A stretch of DNA of 64,000 nt, taken from the NCBI GenBank assembly GCA_020635995.1, contig JACJYS010000007.1, positions 62,001 to 126,000 on the forward strand, in the 5' to 3' direction. The notes under the pieces are model-generated. The model was not told the origin of the DNA. It saw only the letters and a list, made by a program, of their open reading frames with translations, and made no database searches. The first letter of the stretch is position 1, and every line of letters begins with the position of its first letter. This DNA comes from Chitinophagales bacterium. GTDB lineage: Bacteria > Bacteroidota > Bacteroidia > Chitinophagales > UBA8649. Positions 42,375-51,178 of the stretch are shown here, piece after piece. The position numbers and the translations under genes were made by a program.

Positions 42375-43007
42375 TTAAAATAATCCGTAAAGTTCTGCTT
42401 GAACTTTATTGTAAATAGATGTTATATCTTCTTGATTTTCAACAAAGTTCAAATCATCACAATCTATAATTAATACTTTTCCTTGTTTGTAATTTTTAAT
42501 CCATGATTCGTAAAATTCATTTAAACGTTTTAAATAATCTAAACGAATATTATCTTCATAATCTCTACCTCTTTTTTGAATATTATCAACTAATTTAGGG
42601 ATAGAATTTTTTAAATAAATTAATAAATCCGGAGCTTTTATTTGAGAAATAATGGTATTGTACAAACTCTTATAATTATCAAAATCTCTGCTTGACATTA
42701 AGCCCATTTTATGCAAGTTCGGAGCAAAAATTTCGGCATCTTCATAAATAGTTCTATCTTGTATTACCGTTTTAGGATTGTTTTTTATTTCAATAATTTG
42801 TTGATAGCGACTATTTAAAAAATAAATTTGAAGGTTGAAAGACCAGCGTGGCATATCATCGTAAAAATCGTTTAAATATGGGTTGTTTTCAACATCTTCA
42901 AACTGTGCTTCCCAATTATACTGTTTAGCCAACATACTTGTTAATGTTGATTTTCCTGCTCCTATATTTCCGGCAACAGCTATGTGATTAATTTTCTTTT
43001 CTGACAT
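42375..43007 (-). CDS. Deoxynucleoside kinase
   Basis: 210 residues of the dNK/dGK family, which phosphorylates deoxynucleosides for salvage. The P-loop is GNIGAGKSTLTS (14-25). ENPYLNDFYDD-like ENNPYLNDFYDDM and the DRTIYEDAEIF (DRS/T-E) motif bind substrate; a lid region with RGRDYEDNIRLDYL follows. It could act on deoxyadenosine, deoxyguanosine or deoxycytidine. It lies between trpS and an SDR gene with gaps of five to six bases. Confidence 0.92.
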   Translation of the reverse strand: MSEKKINHIAVAGNIGAGKSTLTSMLAKQYNWEAQFEDVENNPYLNDFYDDMPRWSFNLQIYFLNSRYQQIIEIKNNPKTVIQDRTIYEDAEIFAPNLHKMGLMSSRDFDNYKSLYNTIISQIKAPDLLIYLKNSIPKLVDNIQKRGRDYEDNIRLDYLKRLNEFYESWIKNYKQGKVLIIDCDDLNFVENQEDITSIYNKVQAELYGLF

Positions 43008-43013
43008 AAAATT

Positions 43014-44021
43014 CTATTTAAAATAATTAAAACCCATGATATCTCTAACTCCTTCTATGGTTTCTTTTGCATTTTTTTTGGCTTTGGCTACGCCATGTTC
43101 TAAAACTTCTTTTAGGTATTTTTCGTTTGCTCTTGTTTCTATAATACGCTCTCTTATTGGTGCTAAAAAAGAGTTGGTATCTGTAGCTAATTGCTTTTTA
43201 AAATCTCCGTATCTAATGGTGCAATCATTATATGCATCATCAAATTGTTGGTAGGTTTCTTCAGAGGAAACATGCTTCATTAAAGTAAATAAATTAGCTA
43301 TCTCTTGCGGTTTTTCTTGATTTTTTTCTGTAGGACCAGCATCTGTTTTAGCTTTTTTATACTTTTTTAAAATAGTGGCTTCATCATCGGTTAAAAATAT
43401 GGCATTGTTGCCATCTGCATCGCTTTTGCTCATTTTTCCCGTACCGTTTAATCCGGGTATTTTAACTAAATCGCCTTCAAAACTAAATGCTTGAGGCTCC
43501 GGAAAAAAATCGGTATTATAAACATGATTAAATCTATTGGCAAAAGTACGTGTCATTTCTAAATGTTGCTCTTGGTCTTTGCCTACAGGCACGTATTTGG
43601 CTCTGTGTATTAATATATCGGCTGCCATAAGCGTAGGGTAGGTAAGCAAGCCTGCATTTACAGTAACACCTTTAGCTCGTATTTTTTCTTTAAAAGAAGC
43701 TGTTTTTTCCAATTCGCCTTTGTGGGCAAACATATTTAAGTACAAATACAACTCGGCTATTTCACCCATACTGCTTTGCAAAAAAATAGTTGCTTTTTCA
43801 GGATTAATTCCAACACCCAAATAATTAGCTAACACATCTTTTACATTATGTTGAAGTTCAATAGGATTATGATTTGTAGTAAGCGTGTGCCAATCTGCAA
43901 TAAAAAAATAGCAGTTGTAATCATTTTGCATTTTCACAAAATTAATAGCAGCACCAAGGTAATTGCCTAAATGCAATTTGCCCGAAGAACGCATTCCACT
44001 AAGCACAATTTCTTTATTCAT
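43014..44021 (-). CDS. trpS: Tryptophanyl-tRNA synthetase
   Basis: It charges tRNA-Trp. 335 residues of the bacterial class Ic type: the HIGH-like motif is SGKLHLGNYLGAA and the KMSKS loop is GTGKMSKSDADGN. PVGKDQEQHLEMTR is the usual tryptophan-side segment. It heads a three-gene operon on the minus strand, divergent from gatC. Confidence 0.96.
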   Translation of the reverse strand: MNKEIVLSGMRSSGKLHLGNYLGAAINFVKMQNDYNCYFFIADWHTLTTNHNPIELQHNVKDVLANYLGVGINPEKATIFLQSSMGEIAELYLYLNMFAHKGELEKTASFKEKIRAKGVTVNAGLLTYPTLMAADILIHRAKYVPVGKDQEQHLEMTRTFANRFNHVYNTDFFPEPQAFSFEGDLVKIPGLNGTGKMSKSDADGNNAIFLTDDEATILKKYKKAKTDAGPTEKNQEKPQEIANLFTLMKHVSSEETYQQFDDAYNDCTIRYGDFKKQLATDTNSFLAPIRERIIETRANEKYLKEVLEHGVAKAKKNAKETIEGVRDIMGFNYFK

Positions 44022-44158
44022 TAAAAAACTTCATTTTTTTGAAACGCTAATTTATAAAATATTCAAAGAATAAAGTCTGTTTAAATTGTATTTGTTGATA
44101 TAGATGCAAATATTACTTAAAAAGATGTACGGCAATACATTTGTTAAATTAACTTTCT

Positions 44159-44166
44159 TACATTTG
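44159..44166 (+). promoter_or_regulatory. -7 element abutting gatC start
   Basis: TACATTTG is a perfect TAnnTTTG and ends four bases before the gatC ATG at 44171. Transcription would begin at or near the start codon, giving an almost leaderless mRNA. Confidence 0.55.
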
Positions 44167-44170
44167 TAAT

Positions 44171-44461
44171 ATGAAAATAGACGAAACTTTAATTGACCGT
44201 TTAGCTGTTTTATCTAAGTTAGAATTTAATGCTACAGACAAAGCTGAAATTCAAAAAAATCTGAATAATATATTAAAATTGGTAGAAAAACTGCAAGAAG
44301 TAGATACCGAAGGTGTAGAGCCATTAATATATATGAATGAGGATATTGATGTGTTTAGAGAAGATAAAGTAATAGAAACAATTTCTAAACAAGAAGCCTT
44401 AAAAAATGCTCCAAGCAAAGATTCTGACTATATTAAAGTGCCAAAAGTAATTAGCAAGTGA
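44171..44461 (+). CDS. gatC: Asp-tRNA(Asn)/Glu-tRNA(Gln) amidotransferase subunit C
   Basis: 96 residues. GatC clamps GatA and GatB in the amidotransferase that corrects mischarged Glu-tRNA(Gln) or Asp-tRNA(Asn). Typical features are the start MKIDETLIDRLAVLSKLEF, LNNILKLVEKLQEVDT, VEPLIYM and the end DYIKVPKVI. gatA and gatB are not adjacent. Its stop overlaps the GTG start of the next ABC ATPase gene (GTGA), so the pair is coupled. Confidence 0.94.
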   Translation: MKIDETLIDRLAVLSKLEFNATDKAEIQKNLNNILKLVEKLQEVDTEGVEPLIYMNEDIDVFREDKVIETISKQEALKNAPSKDSDYIKVPKVISK

Positions 44462-45153
44462 AAATAATAGAACTAAATGATGTAAAGAAAATTTACAAAA
44501 TGGGTTCGCAAATTATCAAAGCTTTAGCGGGCGTAAGTTTTAATATTTATCAAAATGAATATGTAGCTTTAATGGGTCCTTCTGGCTCGGGAAAATCTAC
44601 TTTAATGAATATGTTGGGCTGTTTAGATACGCCTACTTCGGGTTCGTACATACTTAATGGTACAGCTGTAGAAAGTATGACAGAAGATGAACTGGCTCAT
44701 GTACGAAACAAAGAAATAGGTTTTGTTTTTCAAACTTTTAATTTATTGCCTCGTTTGTCTTCTTTAGAGAATGTAACCTTACCATTAATTTATGCCGGTA
44801 TGTCTAAAAAAGAACGCTTAGAACGCGGAGAAGAAGTAATGGATATGGTAGGGCTAAAAGATAGAATGCATCATAAACCCAATGAACTTTCGGGTGGGCA
44901 AAGGCAAAGAGTAGCCATAGCCAGAGCTTTAGTTAATAAGCCTTCAATAATACTTGCCGATGAACCTACAGGAAATTTGGATACTAAAACTTCTTATGAG
45001 ATTATGAATATTTTTGGAGAAATTCAAGCACAAGGCAATACGGTTATTTTAGTTACTCACGAAGAAGATATTGCATTGTACGCTAAAAGAGTTATACGAT
45101 TAAGAGATGGCTTAGTAGAAAGTGATATGCTTAATGAGACAGTTGAACAATGA
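44458..45153 (+). CDS. ABC transporter ATP-binding protein (MacB/LolD type)
   Basis: 231 residues with GTG as start, overlapping gatC. Walker A is GPSGSGKSTLMN, the Q-loop FVFQTFNLLPRLS, the signature LSGGQRQRVAIARAL and Walker B IILADEPTGNLD, with the switch His in VTHEEDIA. The pattern is that of the lipoprotein-release/macrolide-export subfamily. No permease gene is next to it, so the partner is elsewhere. A second, similar ATPase (lolD) is at 57630. Confidence 0.92.
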   Translation: MKIIELNDVKKIYKMGSQIIKALAGVSFNIYQNEYVALMGPSGSGKSTLMNMLGCLDTPTSGSYILNGTAVESMTEDELAHVRNKEIGFVFQTFNLLPRLSSLENVTLPLIYAGMSKKERLERGEEVMDMVGLKDRMHHKPNELSGGQRQRVAIARALVNKPSIILADEPTGNLDTKTSYEIMNIFGEIQAQGNTVILVTHEEDIALYAKRVIRLRDGLVESDMLNETVEQ

Positions 45154-45210
45154 CTAATGTAGCAATAGATAGAATTTGGAACACAAGAAAAGCAAATAAA
45201 TAAAAAAGAT

Positions 45211-46092
45211 ATGAGAATAACCGAAGGAATGTTGCGTGAAGACGCACTAAAAGATAAAGTAATAGTAGTAACAGGCGGTGGCTCCGGTTTAGGAAAAGCT
45301 ATGACTAAGTATTTTATGCAATTAGGAGCTAAAACCGTAATAACAAGCCGTAGATTAGAACTACTACAAGAAACAGCTAAAGAAATAGAGCAAGAAACAG
45401 GCAGTGAGTGTTTGCCCGTAAAATGCGATGTGCGAAATATTATAGAAGTAGAAGCACTTAGAGATGCCGCAATAGAACGATTTGGCAAAGTAGATATTTT
45501 ATTAAATAATGCGGCAGGAAATTTTATTAGCCCTACGGAACGCTTGAGTGCTAATGCCTTTAAAACTATTATAGACATTGTACTGATGGGTACAGTTAAC
45601 TGTACTACCACTTTTGGTAAACACTGGATAGAAACCAAACAAGAAAAAGGAAATGTACTAAATATAGTAACTACTTATGCGTGGACAGGTTCTGGCTATG
45701 TAGTGCCTTCGGCTTGTGCTAAAGGTGGTGTGCTGGCTATGACACGTTCTTTAGCAGTAGAGTGGGCTAAGTATAATATCCGTTTTAATGCCATAGCTCC
45801 GGGTCCATTCCCCACTAAAGGAGCGTGGGATAGATTATTGCCTGGCGATTTAAAAGAGAAAATGGACATTAGCAAGCAAGTGCCATTAAAAAGAGTTGGA
45901 GAACATCAAGAATTGGCAAATTTAGCAGCTTATATGGTTTCAGATTTTGCAGACTACATGAATGGCGAATGTGTAACTTTAGACGGAGGAGAATGGCTGC
46001 GAGCAGGACAATTTAATGGCTTAAGTATGATACTGGAGGGCATGTGGGATCAGCTGGAAACTATGATTAGAGGTACTAAAGGGAAAAAATAA
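45211..46092 (+). CDS. SDR-family 2,4-dienoyl-CoA reductase-like enzyme
   Basis: 293 residues. The NAD(P)-binding motif is VVTGGGSGLGKAM (19-31), followed by NNAAGNFISPTERL and the PG motif IAPGPFPTKGAWDRL. The usual YxxxK tyrosine is not kept; the region reads VPSACAKGG, as in mitochondrial and peroxisomal 2,4-dienoyl-CoA reductases, which use other residues. GEWLRAGQFNG near the end fits that group. It likely takes part in degradation of unsaturated fatty acids. It follows the ABC ATPase gene by 57 bases. Confidence 0.85.
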   Translation: MRITEGMLREDALKDKVIVVTGGGSGLGKAMTKYFMQLGAKTVITSRRLELLQETAKEIEQETGSECLPVKCDVRNIIEVEALRDAAIERFGKVDILLNNAAGNFISPTERLSANAFKTIIDIVLMGTVNCTTTFGKHWIETKQEKGNVLNIVTTYAWTGSGYVVPSACAKGGVLAMTRSLAVEWAKYNIRFNAIAPGPFPTKGAWDRLLPGDLKEKMDISKQVPLKRVGEHQELANLAAYMVSDFADYMNGECVTLDGGEWLRAGQFNGLSMILEGMWDQLETMIRGTKGKK

Positions 46093-46204
46093 CTTTAAAT
46101 GATTGCTTACACAACTTACATATAAGGTAAAAGATGAGGCAATGATTTTGTAAGTTCATATTGCTTTCATGAGTAATGCTAAAATATATTTTTAAATTTA
46201 CGCA

Positions 46205-47485
46205 ATGGTACAGCGTATATTACAATCTACTTTTGTAAAATTTACATCTGTTGTATTTGTTGGCAATGTTGTTTCGCAATTAATAATATTTATAGCTTTT
46301 GCTTTATTTGCACGTCATTTTCCTAAAGAAGATATAGGTATTTATACCATCTTTATTTCCCTGTCTATTGTATTGGCTATTATAGCTACAGGACGGTATG
46401 AATTGGCAATAATGCTTCCCAAAAAAGATAATGAAGCATTTTCATTATTTAAAGCTTCGGTAGTTTTAGCTGCTGTTTTTAGTATAGTTTTATTTGCCGT
46501 AGTTGAATTATTGCCCTTACATCTTTTATTTTCCAATTTTACTACTTTTACCACTTTAAAACCATATTTATATCTTTTGCCTTTAGGTGTTTTTTTTATG
46601 GCTTCTTTTCAAAGTTGCTTGTTGTTTAATAACCGATTAGAAAAATATACACAAAATGCTGTTTTAAAAATACTACAAGCTGTTTTAATGCTTTCGTTGA
46701 GTTTTTTTTTAGCAAAATATTGTTATTCTGTAGCTACAGCATTAGTATTGGCGTGGGTAATAAGTCAAGCTATAGTTTTAGTTGTAAATTTAGCAATGTA
46801 TGTGCCTTTTTATAAAAATGGGTATTCATTAGCTCAAACCCAAGAGCTTTTAAAAAAATATAAAAGATACCCTACAATAGCTTTGACTGGAAATTTTGTT
46901 GAAACATTAGCCAATGAATTGCCTAATTATATTATACCTACTTTTTATGGAGTAGCTACACAAACTTTGTACGCTTACGGCAATAAAGTGGCAGCAGCCC
47001 CAAGAAATTTTATTGCTTCGGCTGTAGGAGATGTTTTTTTTAAAACTTCAAGTGTAATAGCTCATGATAATCCTAATAAACTGTTGCAGCATACTAAAAA
47101 AATTACATTAACATTGTTTGTTTTTTCTATTTCTATATATGGCATTGCTATTTTGCTAAGCAAATTTATATTTCCCTTATTCTTTGGGGCAGATTATACG
47201 CAAGCCGCATATTATTTTAATTGGATAGCTTTTGCTTCTATTTTTATGTTTGTAAAACAACCTATTTCTACTATTGATGATGTAGTACAAAGGCTGAAAC
47301 CCACTTTTGTATTTAATATAGTAGCATTAGTTATAAAGTCAATAACGCTTTATTTTGCTGCTTCAAAATTGAATAATCCTATTCATGCTATAGCTATTTA
47401 TGCGGTTTTAAATGCCATTTTAGCCTTGTTTTGGATATTTTATTTGCACAAAATGGCAAATGATTTTAAAAGTGTACCTTCCTAA
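46205..47485 (+). CDS. Polysaccharide/O-antigen flippase (MOP superfamily)
   Basis: 426 residues with about twelve hydrophobic helices and no signal peptide. It begins with the polysaccharide-biosynthesis pattern LQSTFVKFTSVVFVGNVVSQLIIFIAF-type helix and keeps FARHFPKEDIGIYTIF, characteristic of Wzx-like flippases that move lipid-linked sugars across the inner membrane. No glycan gene cluster surrounds it. A TAAATTTA element four bases before the ATG resembles a -7 box with one mismatch. Confidence 0.85.
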   Translation: MVQRILQSTFVKFTSVVFVGNVVSQLIIFIAFALFARHFPKEDIGIYTIFISLSIVLAIIATGRYELAIMLPKKDNEAFSLFKASVVLAAVFSIVLFAVVELLPLHLLFSNFTTFTTLKPYLYLLPLGVFFMASFQSCLLFNNRLEKYTQNAVLKILQAVLMLSLSFFLAKYCYSVATALVLAWVISQAIVLVVNLAMYVPFYKNGYSLAQTQELLKKYKRYPTIALTGNFVETLANELPNYIIPTFYGVATQTLYAYGNKVAAAPRNFIASAVGDVFFKTSSVIAHDNPNKLLQHTKKITLTLFVFSISIYGIAILLSKFIFPLFFGADYTQAAYYFNWIAFASIFMFVKQPISTIDDVVQRLKPTFVFNIVALVIKSITLYFAASKLNNPIHAIAIYAVLNAILALFWIFYLHKMANDFKSVPS

Positions 47486-47519
47486 AATAGGCAACCATTT
47501 TCAATAGAAGATAAATGGA

Positions 47520-47596
47520 TTATAATTTATTTTTCATTTTCTCCGATAAAAAACTATCAATTATAAACTGATTCCACTTAGGAAGTAGTTTCTTGT
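47520..47596 (-). pseudogene. Probable C-terminal remnant of a HipA-family toxin gene
   Basis: On the minus strand the frame YKKLLPKWNQFIIDSFL continues into SEKMKNKL and stops at TAA (47520-47522). The 'W..fI..SFLseemk..y' pattern is how many Bacteroidota HipA kinases end. Only about 25 codons remain. Directly upstream lie two palindromes of HipB-operator type, so promoter and tail appear joined by a deletion. Based on motif memory. Confidence 0.5.
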
Positions 47597-47606
47597 ATTT
47601 TTTAAA

Positions 47607-47665
47607 TATACCTGTTCGGGTATAAAATAATTTTTACAAATACACTTTATACCTTTTCGGGTATA
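47607..47665 (-). promoter_or_regulatory. Paired palindromic operators (HipB-like), orphaned
   Basis: Two copies of an 18-bp palindrome, TATACCTGTTCGGGTATA (47607-47624) and TATACCTTTTCGGGTATA (47648-47665), have centres 41 bp apart, about four helix turns. That is the arrangement of operators bound by HipB-type XRE antitoxins. They lie between two convergent genes with no regulator gene left beside them. The rest of the 314-base gap holds nothing I recognise. Confidence 0.6.
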
Positions 47666-47799
47666 ATTTCTTAAGTTAGAATGTAATACCGTTTAGATTG
47701 TACACCCCCAATATTTATACCGAATATATTTCGTTTGCACAAAACGTAAGATATATATTTTTTATTCTAAAATTTTATTGCAACAATAATCCAAAACTA

Positions 47800-48822
47800 T
47801 TAAAACAATCTTCCTTCCTGTGCCGGTGGTGTTTTGCCTAAATGTTTGTATGTTTTTTCTGTTATTTCTCTACCTCGGGGAGTACGTTTTAAATAGCCTT
47901 CTTTTATTAAAAAGGGTTCATAAACTTCTTCTATAGTGCCGGCATCTTCGCTTACGGCAGTAGCTATAGTGGTTAGCCCTACAGGCCCTCCGCCAAATTT
48001 TTCTAAAATAGCACTCAATATTCTATTATCCATTTCGTCTAAGCCATTTTCATCTACATTAAGGGCATTTAATCCAAATTTTGCTATTTCTAAATTAATT
48101 CTTCCATCACCTTTTATTTGTGCAAAATCTCGTATTCTTTTTAGCAATAAATTGGCTATACGGGGTGTGCCTCTGCTTCTTCTTGATATTTCATTTGCCG
48201 CAGCTTTATCTATACCTACATTTAATATTTTGGCACTTCTGCTAATTATTCCTGCTAATGTATCTGCATCGTAATACTCCATACGCAAGGTAATGCCAAA
48301 ACGGCTTCGCAAGGGTGCTGTTAGTAAGCCGGAGCGAGTGGTGGCTCCCACAAGTGTAAAAGGTGCTAATTCTATTTGTACCGTTCGGGCATTGGGTCCT
48401 GTATCTATCATTATGTCTATTTTATAGTCTTCCATGGCAGAGTATAAATACTCTTCTATTACAGGACTTAAACGGTGTATTTCATCTATAAATAGTACGT
48501 CATTATCATCTAAATTGGTAAGCAAACCGGCTAAATCTCCTGGTTTTTCTAACACAGGGCCAGAAGTTACTTTAACATTTACACCCATTTCTGTGGCTAT
48601 AATATGCGATAAAGTGGTTTTTCCTAATCCCGGAGGACCATGAAGTAAAACATGGTCTAAAGCTTCATTTCTTAATAAAGCGGCTTTTACAAATATTTCA
48701 AGATTTTCAAGTATATGTGTTTGCCCGTCAAAATCTTTAAAACTTTTAGGACGTAATGCTTTATCTACTTCAAGCTCATCTTTTTTCAGATTATTTTTAT
48801 CGGGATTCAAATTAATATTCAT
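47800..48822 (-). CDS. ruvB: Holliday junction branch-migration helicase RuvB
   Basis: 340 residues. An AAA+ motor that, with RuvA, drives branch migration in recombination and repair. It begins with LRPKSFKDFDGQ, has Walker A HGPPGLGKTTLSH, Walker B LFIDEIHRLSP, GATTRSGLLTAPLRSRFGI (sensor 1) and arginine finger region, and ends with a winged helix (GYLKRTPRGREITEKTYKHLG). ruvA and ruvC are not nearby. Confidence 0.97.
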   Translation of the reverse strand: MNINLNPDKNNLKKDELEVDKALRPKSFKDFDGQTHILENLEIFVKAALLRNEALDHVLLHGPPGLGKTTLSHIIATEMGVNVKVTSGPVLEKPGDLAGLLTNLDDNDVLFIDEIHRLSPVIEEYLYSAMEDYKIDIMIDTGPNARTVQIELAPFTLVGATTRSGLLTAPLRSRFGITLRMEYYDADTLAGIISRSAKILNVGIDKAAANEISRRSRGTPRIANLLLKRIRDFAQIKGDGRINLEIAKFGLNALNVDENGLDEMDNRILSAILEKFGGGPVGLTTIATAVSEDAGTIEEVYEPFLIKEGYLKRTPRGREITEKTYKHLGKTPPAQEGRLF

Positions 48823-48842
48823 ACTAACATAAAGGTAAAAAA

Positions 48843-51167
48843 TTAAAACGGATAACCTATACCAAGGTGGAAAATAATGTTTTCTCTAAACCAACTGTTT
48901 TTCCCTACGTTAAATTTAAAATTGTTTAAAGGATAACGGTTTTCGCCATTATACCGAGGGTCTATTAAAGGAAAAGAGAAATCTGTTCTTATTACAAAAT
49001 AATTAAAGTCTAATCGGATACCTAAGCCTGTGCTTAAGGCTAAACCTCTAATAAAATTTTGCTTGTTTATTTCTCCACCGGGGCGAGCGGTATCTTTTTT
49101 TAACAGCCAAATGTTTCCTGCATCAAAAAATACAGCTCCTTTAAACCATTTATATATGCCAAAACGAAGTTCTGTATTGGCTTCTAATTTGAAATCACCG
49201 GCTTGGTCAAAAAAGAAATTAGAGTTGGTAATATTGGCGGTGTCGGCATAAGTTCCGGGTCCTAAAGCTCTTAGTTTAAAACCTCTTATACTATTGGCAC
49301 CACCTACATAAAACTGCTGAAAATACGGAGCAATAGTTGAGTTTCCATAAGGAATTATTACGCCCGAATTGAACCGAGAATGTAGAGATGAATTTTTAGA
49401 AAGTCGTAAATTATGAACAATATTAAGCTCAAAACGGGCAAATTGTGAGTACTCCCTGTTCAATATTTTGTATGGTGTAGTATTATTTTTTGCTTGCTTG
49501 GTTAATGCCACTATTCCATGTATTAAATTGCCGGCACTAGACACTTTACCTTGAAAAACAAAGTAAGATCTATCTGTGGTAGATTTTAAATTATTGTAGG
49601 TAAATGTATAGTTAGAACCTATAATAAACTGTTCTTCAAAACTCCTTTTTAGAGCAGGTATTTCATTTAAACGATCTATAAAACTTTGCTCTTTATTTTG
49701 AAGTATAAATACGTTTAAAGCTACAGGATTGTATTGATGACCTATGTTGTTGTTTTTTCGCCAAGTATAGCCAAAATTAAATCCCATATTATGCAATGAA
49801 TAAAATAAAATTCTTCTTTCAAAATTATACTGTAAGCTGAATTTTGTTTTTATATCGCTAAACTTACTGTATTTTTTTACTTTAAACGGTGCTAAAAATC
49901 TGTTTAAGTAATAATTGGTTTCTACTAAAAAATCTAAATTGTTAAGTGGGGGCGTGTTTTTCTTTCCTACGTTAAATTGTAAACCTGTAGATATTTTAAA
50001 CTCAAATAAATCGGCTGCTTTAAATATATTTTTGTTTTGGTAAGTAAAACTTACTGATGTTCCCGTTAGTCCAATAAAATTGTGGTTGGCTTCTACATCT
50101 ACCGATAAACTTTGCTTTTTAGCCGATGATAAATCTATGTAAGTATCTAAAACGTGTTTTTCATCTATTATTTTAGGCACAAAACGTATATCTACAAACT
50201 TAAAAGTACCATAATTAGCCAATTTTTTAAGTGTATTTTGGTATTTACTTAGTTGAAAAACTTGATTTTTACGCAAGAAAATGCCACTGGCTAAAGTATT
50301 TTCTCTGTATCTTTTTTTATTGTAAATAAAATGTATGCCGTCAAAAAAAGTAGTATCTAATTTTGATGAATCTTGCAGTAAAGCACTAACATCTACATAC
50401 GTATAAATATCGTTTATATAGTATTTTTGATGCCACGAAGTATCGTTAGGAGCTTTAACATCTAAAATTATTTTAGCTGTATTATGTGTTTGATTGGTAT
50501 CTATTTGGTAGGTTATATAATCTTTTCTAAAATCGTAGTAGCCATATTCTCTTAAATAATCACTTATTCTTTTACGCTCATCATCTAAGATTATAAAATT
50601 AAGATTGTCATCTACTTTAAGTAACGATTTTCTTTTGCTGAGGTTTAATAGATTTAAAATTTCATTTTCGGGAGTGGGGCGTACTACGTCATTAATGGTA
50701 TAAACATCTTTGGCCGAAACAGTAAATTTTGTAAAAACTTTTTGTTCGCCAAAAGAAGACTGGTAGCTAACGCTACTATTTAAATATCCTCTGTTAAACA
50801 TATAAAGTTTGAAATTATCTCTACTTCGTTTAATTAAATCTTCATTATATACTTTTGGAGCTTCGCCTATTTTATTTTTAAGCCACCATCTAAATTTTGT
50901 TTCTTTTTTGTCAAAAGTAAAATTGTAAATGCCTAATCTAACAGGAAGAATACCAAACATTTTTTGATTGGGCTTTAAGGCTGCTAAATTTTTTATTTCT
51001 TCTTTTACAATGTTTTTATCTTTTACTTTGCCATCAAAAACTACTTTATTTTTGGTAAACAAATATTCGTCTTCTTGCAATGATTTAGTTACATTACAAG
51101 CAGATAGCAGTAAAATAGTTATAACAATACCTACTAAATAATTGATATTTTGTTTACAGCTTCTTAT
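48843..51167 (-). CDS. TamL-like Omp85 lipoprotein (BamA/TamA family) without a canonical start
   Basis: The frame encodes POTRA-like repeats (about 30-350) and a 16-strand Omp85 barrel at the C-terminus, with FYVGGANSIRGFKLRALGPG in the substrate-lid loop. The first ATG/GTG/TTG is a TTG at 51080, but the frame stays open upstream to a TAA at 51177-51179 and encodes a lipoprotein signal: INYLVGIVITILLLSAC. Residues after the Cys run straight into the TTG codon. No ATG, GTG or TTG exists in that stretch; AUA at 51167 or AUC at 51146 are candidates. Bacteroidota TamL proteins are lipidated Omp85 members, which supports the extension. TamB is not adjacent. Confidence 0.82.
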   Translation of the reverse strand: MRSCKQNINYLVGIVITILLLSACNVTKSLQEDEYLFTKNKVVFDGKVKDKNIVKEEIKNLAALKPNQKMFGILPVRLGIYNFTFDKKETKFRWWLKNKIGEAPKVYNEDLIKRSRDNFKLYMFNRGYLNSSVSYQSSFGEQKVFTKFTVSAKDVYTINDVVRPTPENEILNLLNLSKRKSLLKVDDNLNFIILDDERKRISDYLREYGYYDFRKDYITYQIDTNQTHNTAKIILDVKAPNDTSWHQKYYINDIYTYVDVSALLQDSSKLDTTFFDGIHFIYNKKRYRENTLASGIFLRKNQVFQLSKYQNTLKKLANYGTFKFVDIRFVPKIIDEKHVLDTYIDLSSAKKQSLSVDVEANHNFIGLTGTSVSFTYQNKNIFKAADLFEFKISTGLQFNVGKKNTPPLNNLDFLVETNYYLNRFLAPFKVKKYSKFSDIKTKFSLQYNFERRILFYSLHNMGFNFGYTWRKNNNIGHQYNPVALNVFILQNKEQSFIDRLNEIPALKRSFEEQFIIGSNYTFTYNNLKSTTDRSYFVFQGKVSSAGNLIHGIVALTKQAKNNTTPYKILNREYSQFARFELNIVHNLRLSKNSSLHSRFNSGVIIPYGNSTIAPYFQQFYVGGANSIRGFKLRALGPGTYADTANITNSNFFFDQAGDFKLEANTELRFGIYKWFKGAVFFDAGNIWLLKKDTARPGGEINKQNFIRGLALSTGLGIRLDFNYFVIRTDFSFPLIDPRYNGENRYPLNNFKFNVGKNSWFRENIIFHLGIGYPF

Positions 51168-51174
51168 AAATTTG
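51167..51174 (+). promoter_or_regulatory. -7 element abutting the RNA methyltransferase start
   Basis: TAAATTTG ends four bases before the ATG at 51179. The mRNA would be leaderless or nearly so. It overlaps the presumed 5' end of the divergent TamL-like gene. Confidence 0.5.
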
Positions 51175-51178
51175 TATT

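Noticed and set aside
47680..47799. A further family-2 repeat copy
   Set aside because: ATACCGTTTAG near 47687 resembles an element end, but the hairpin and inner block are missing, so the match may be chance.
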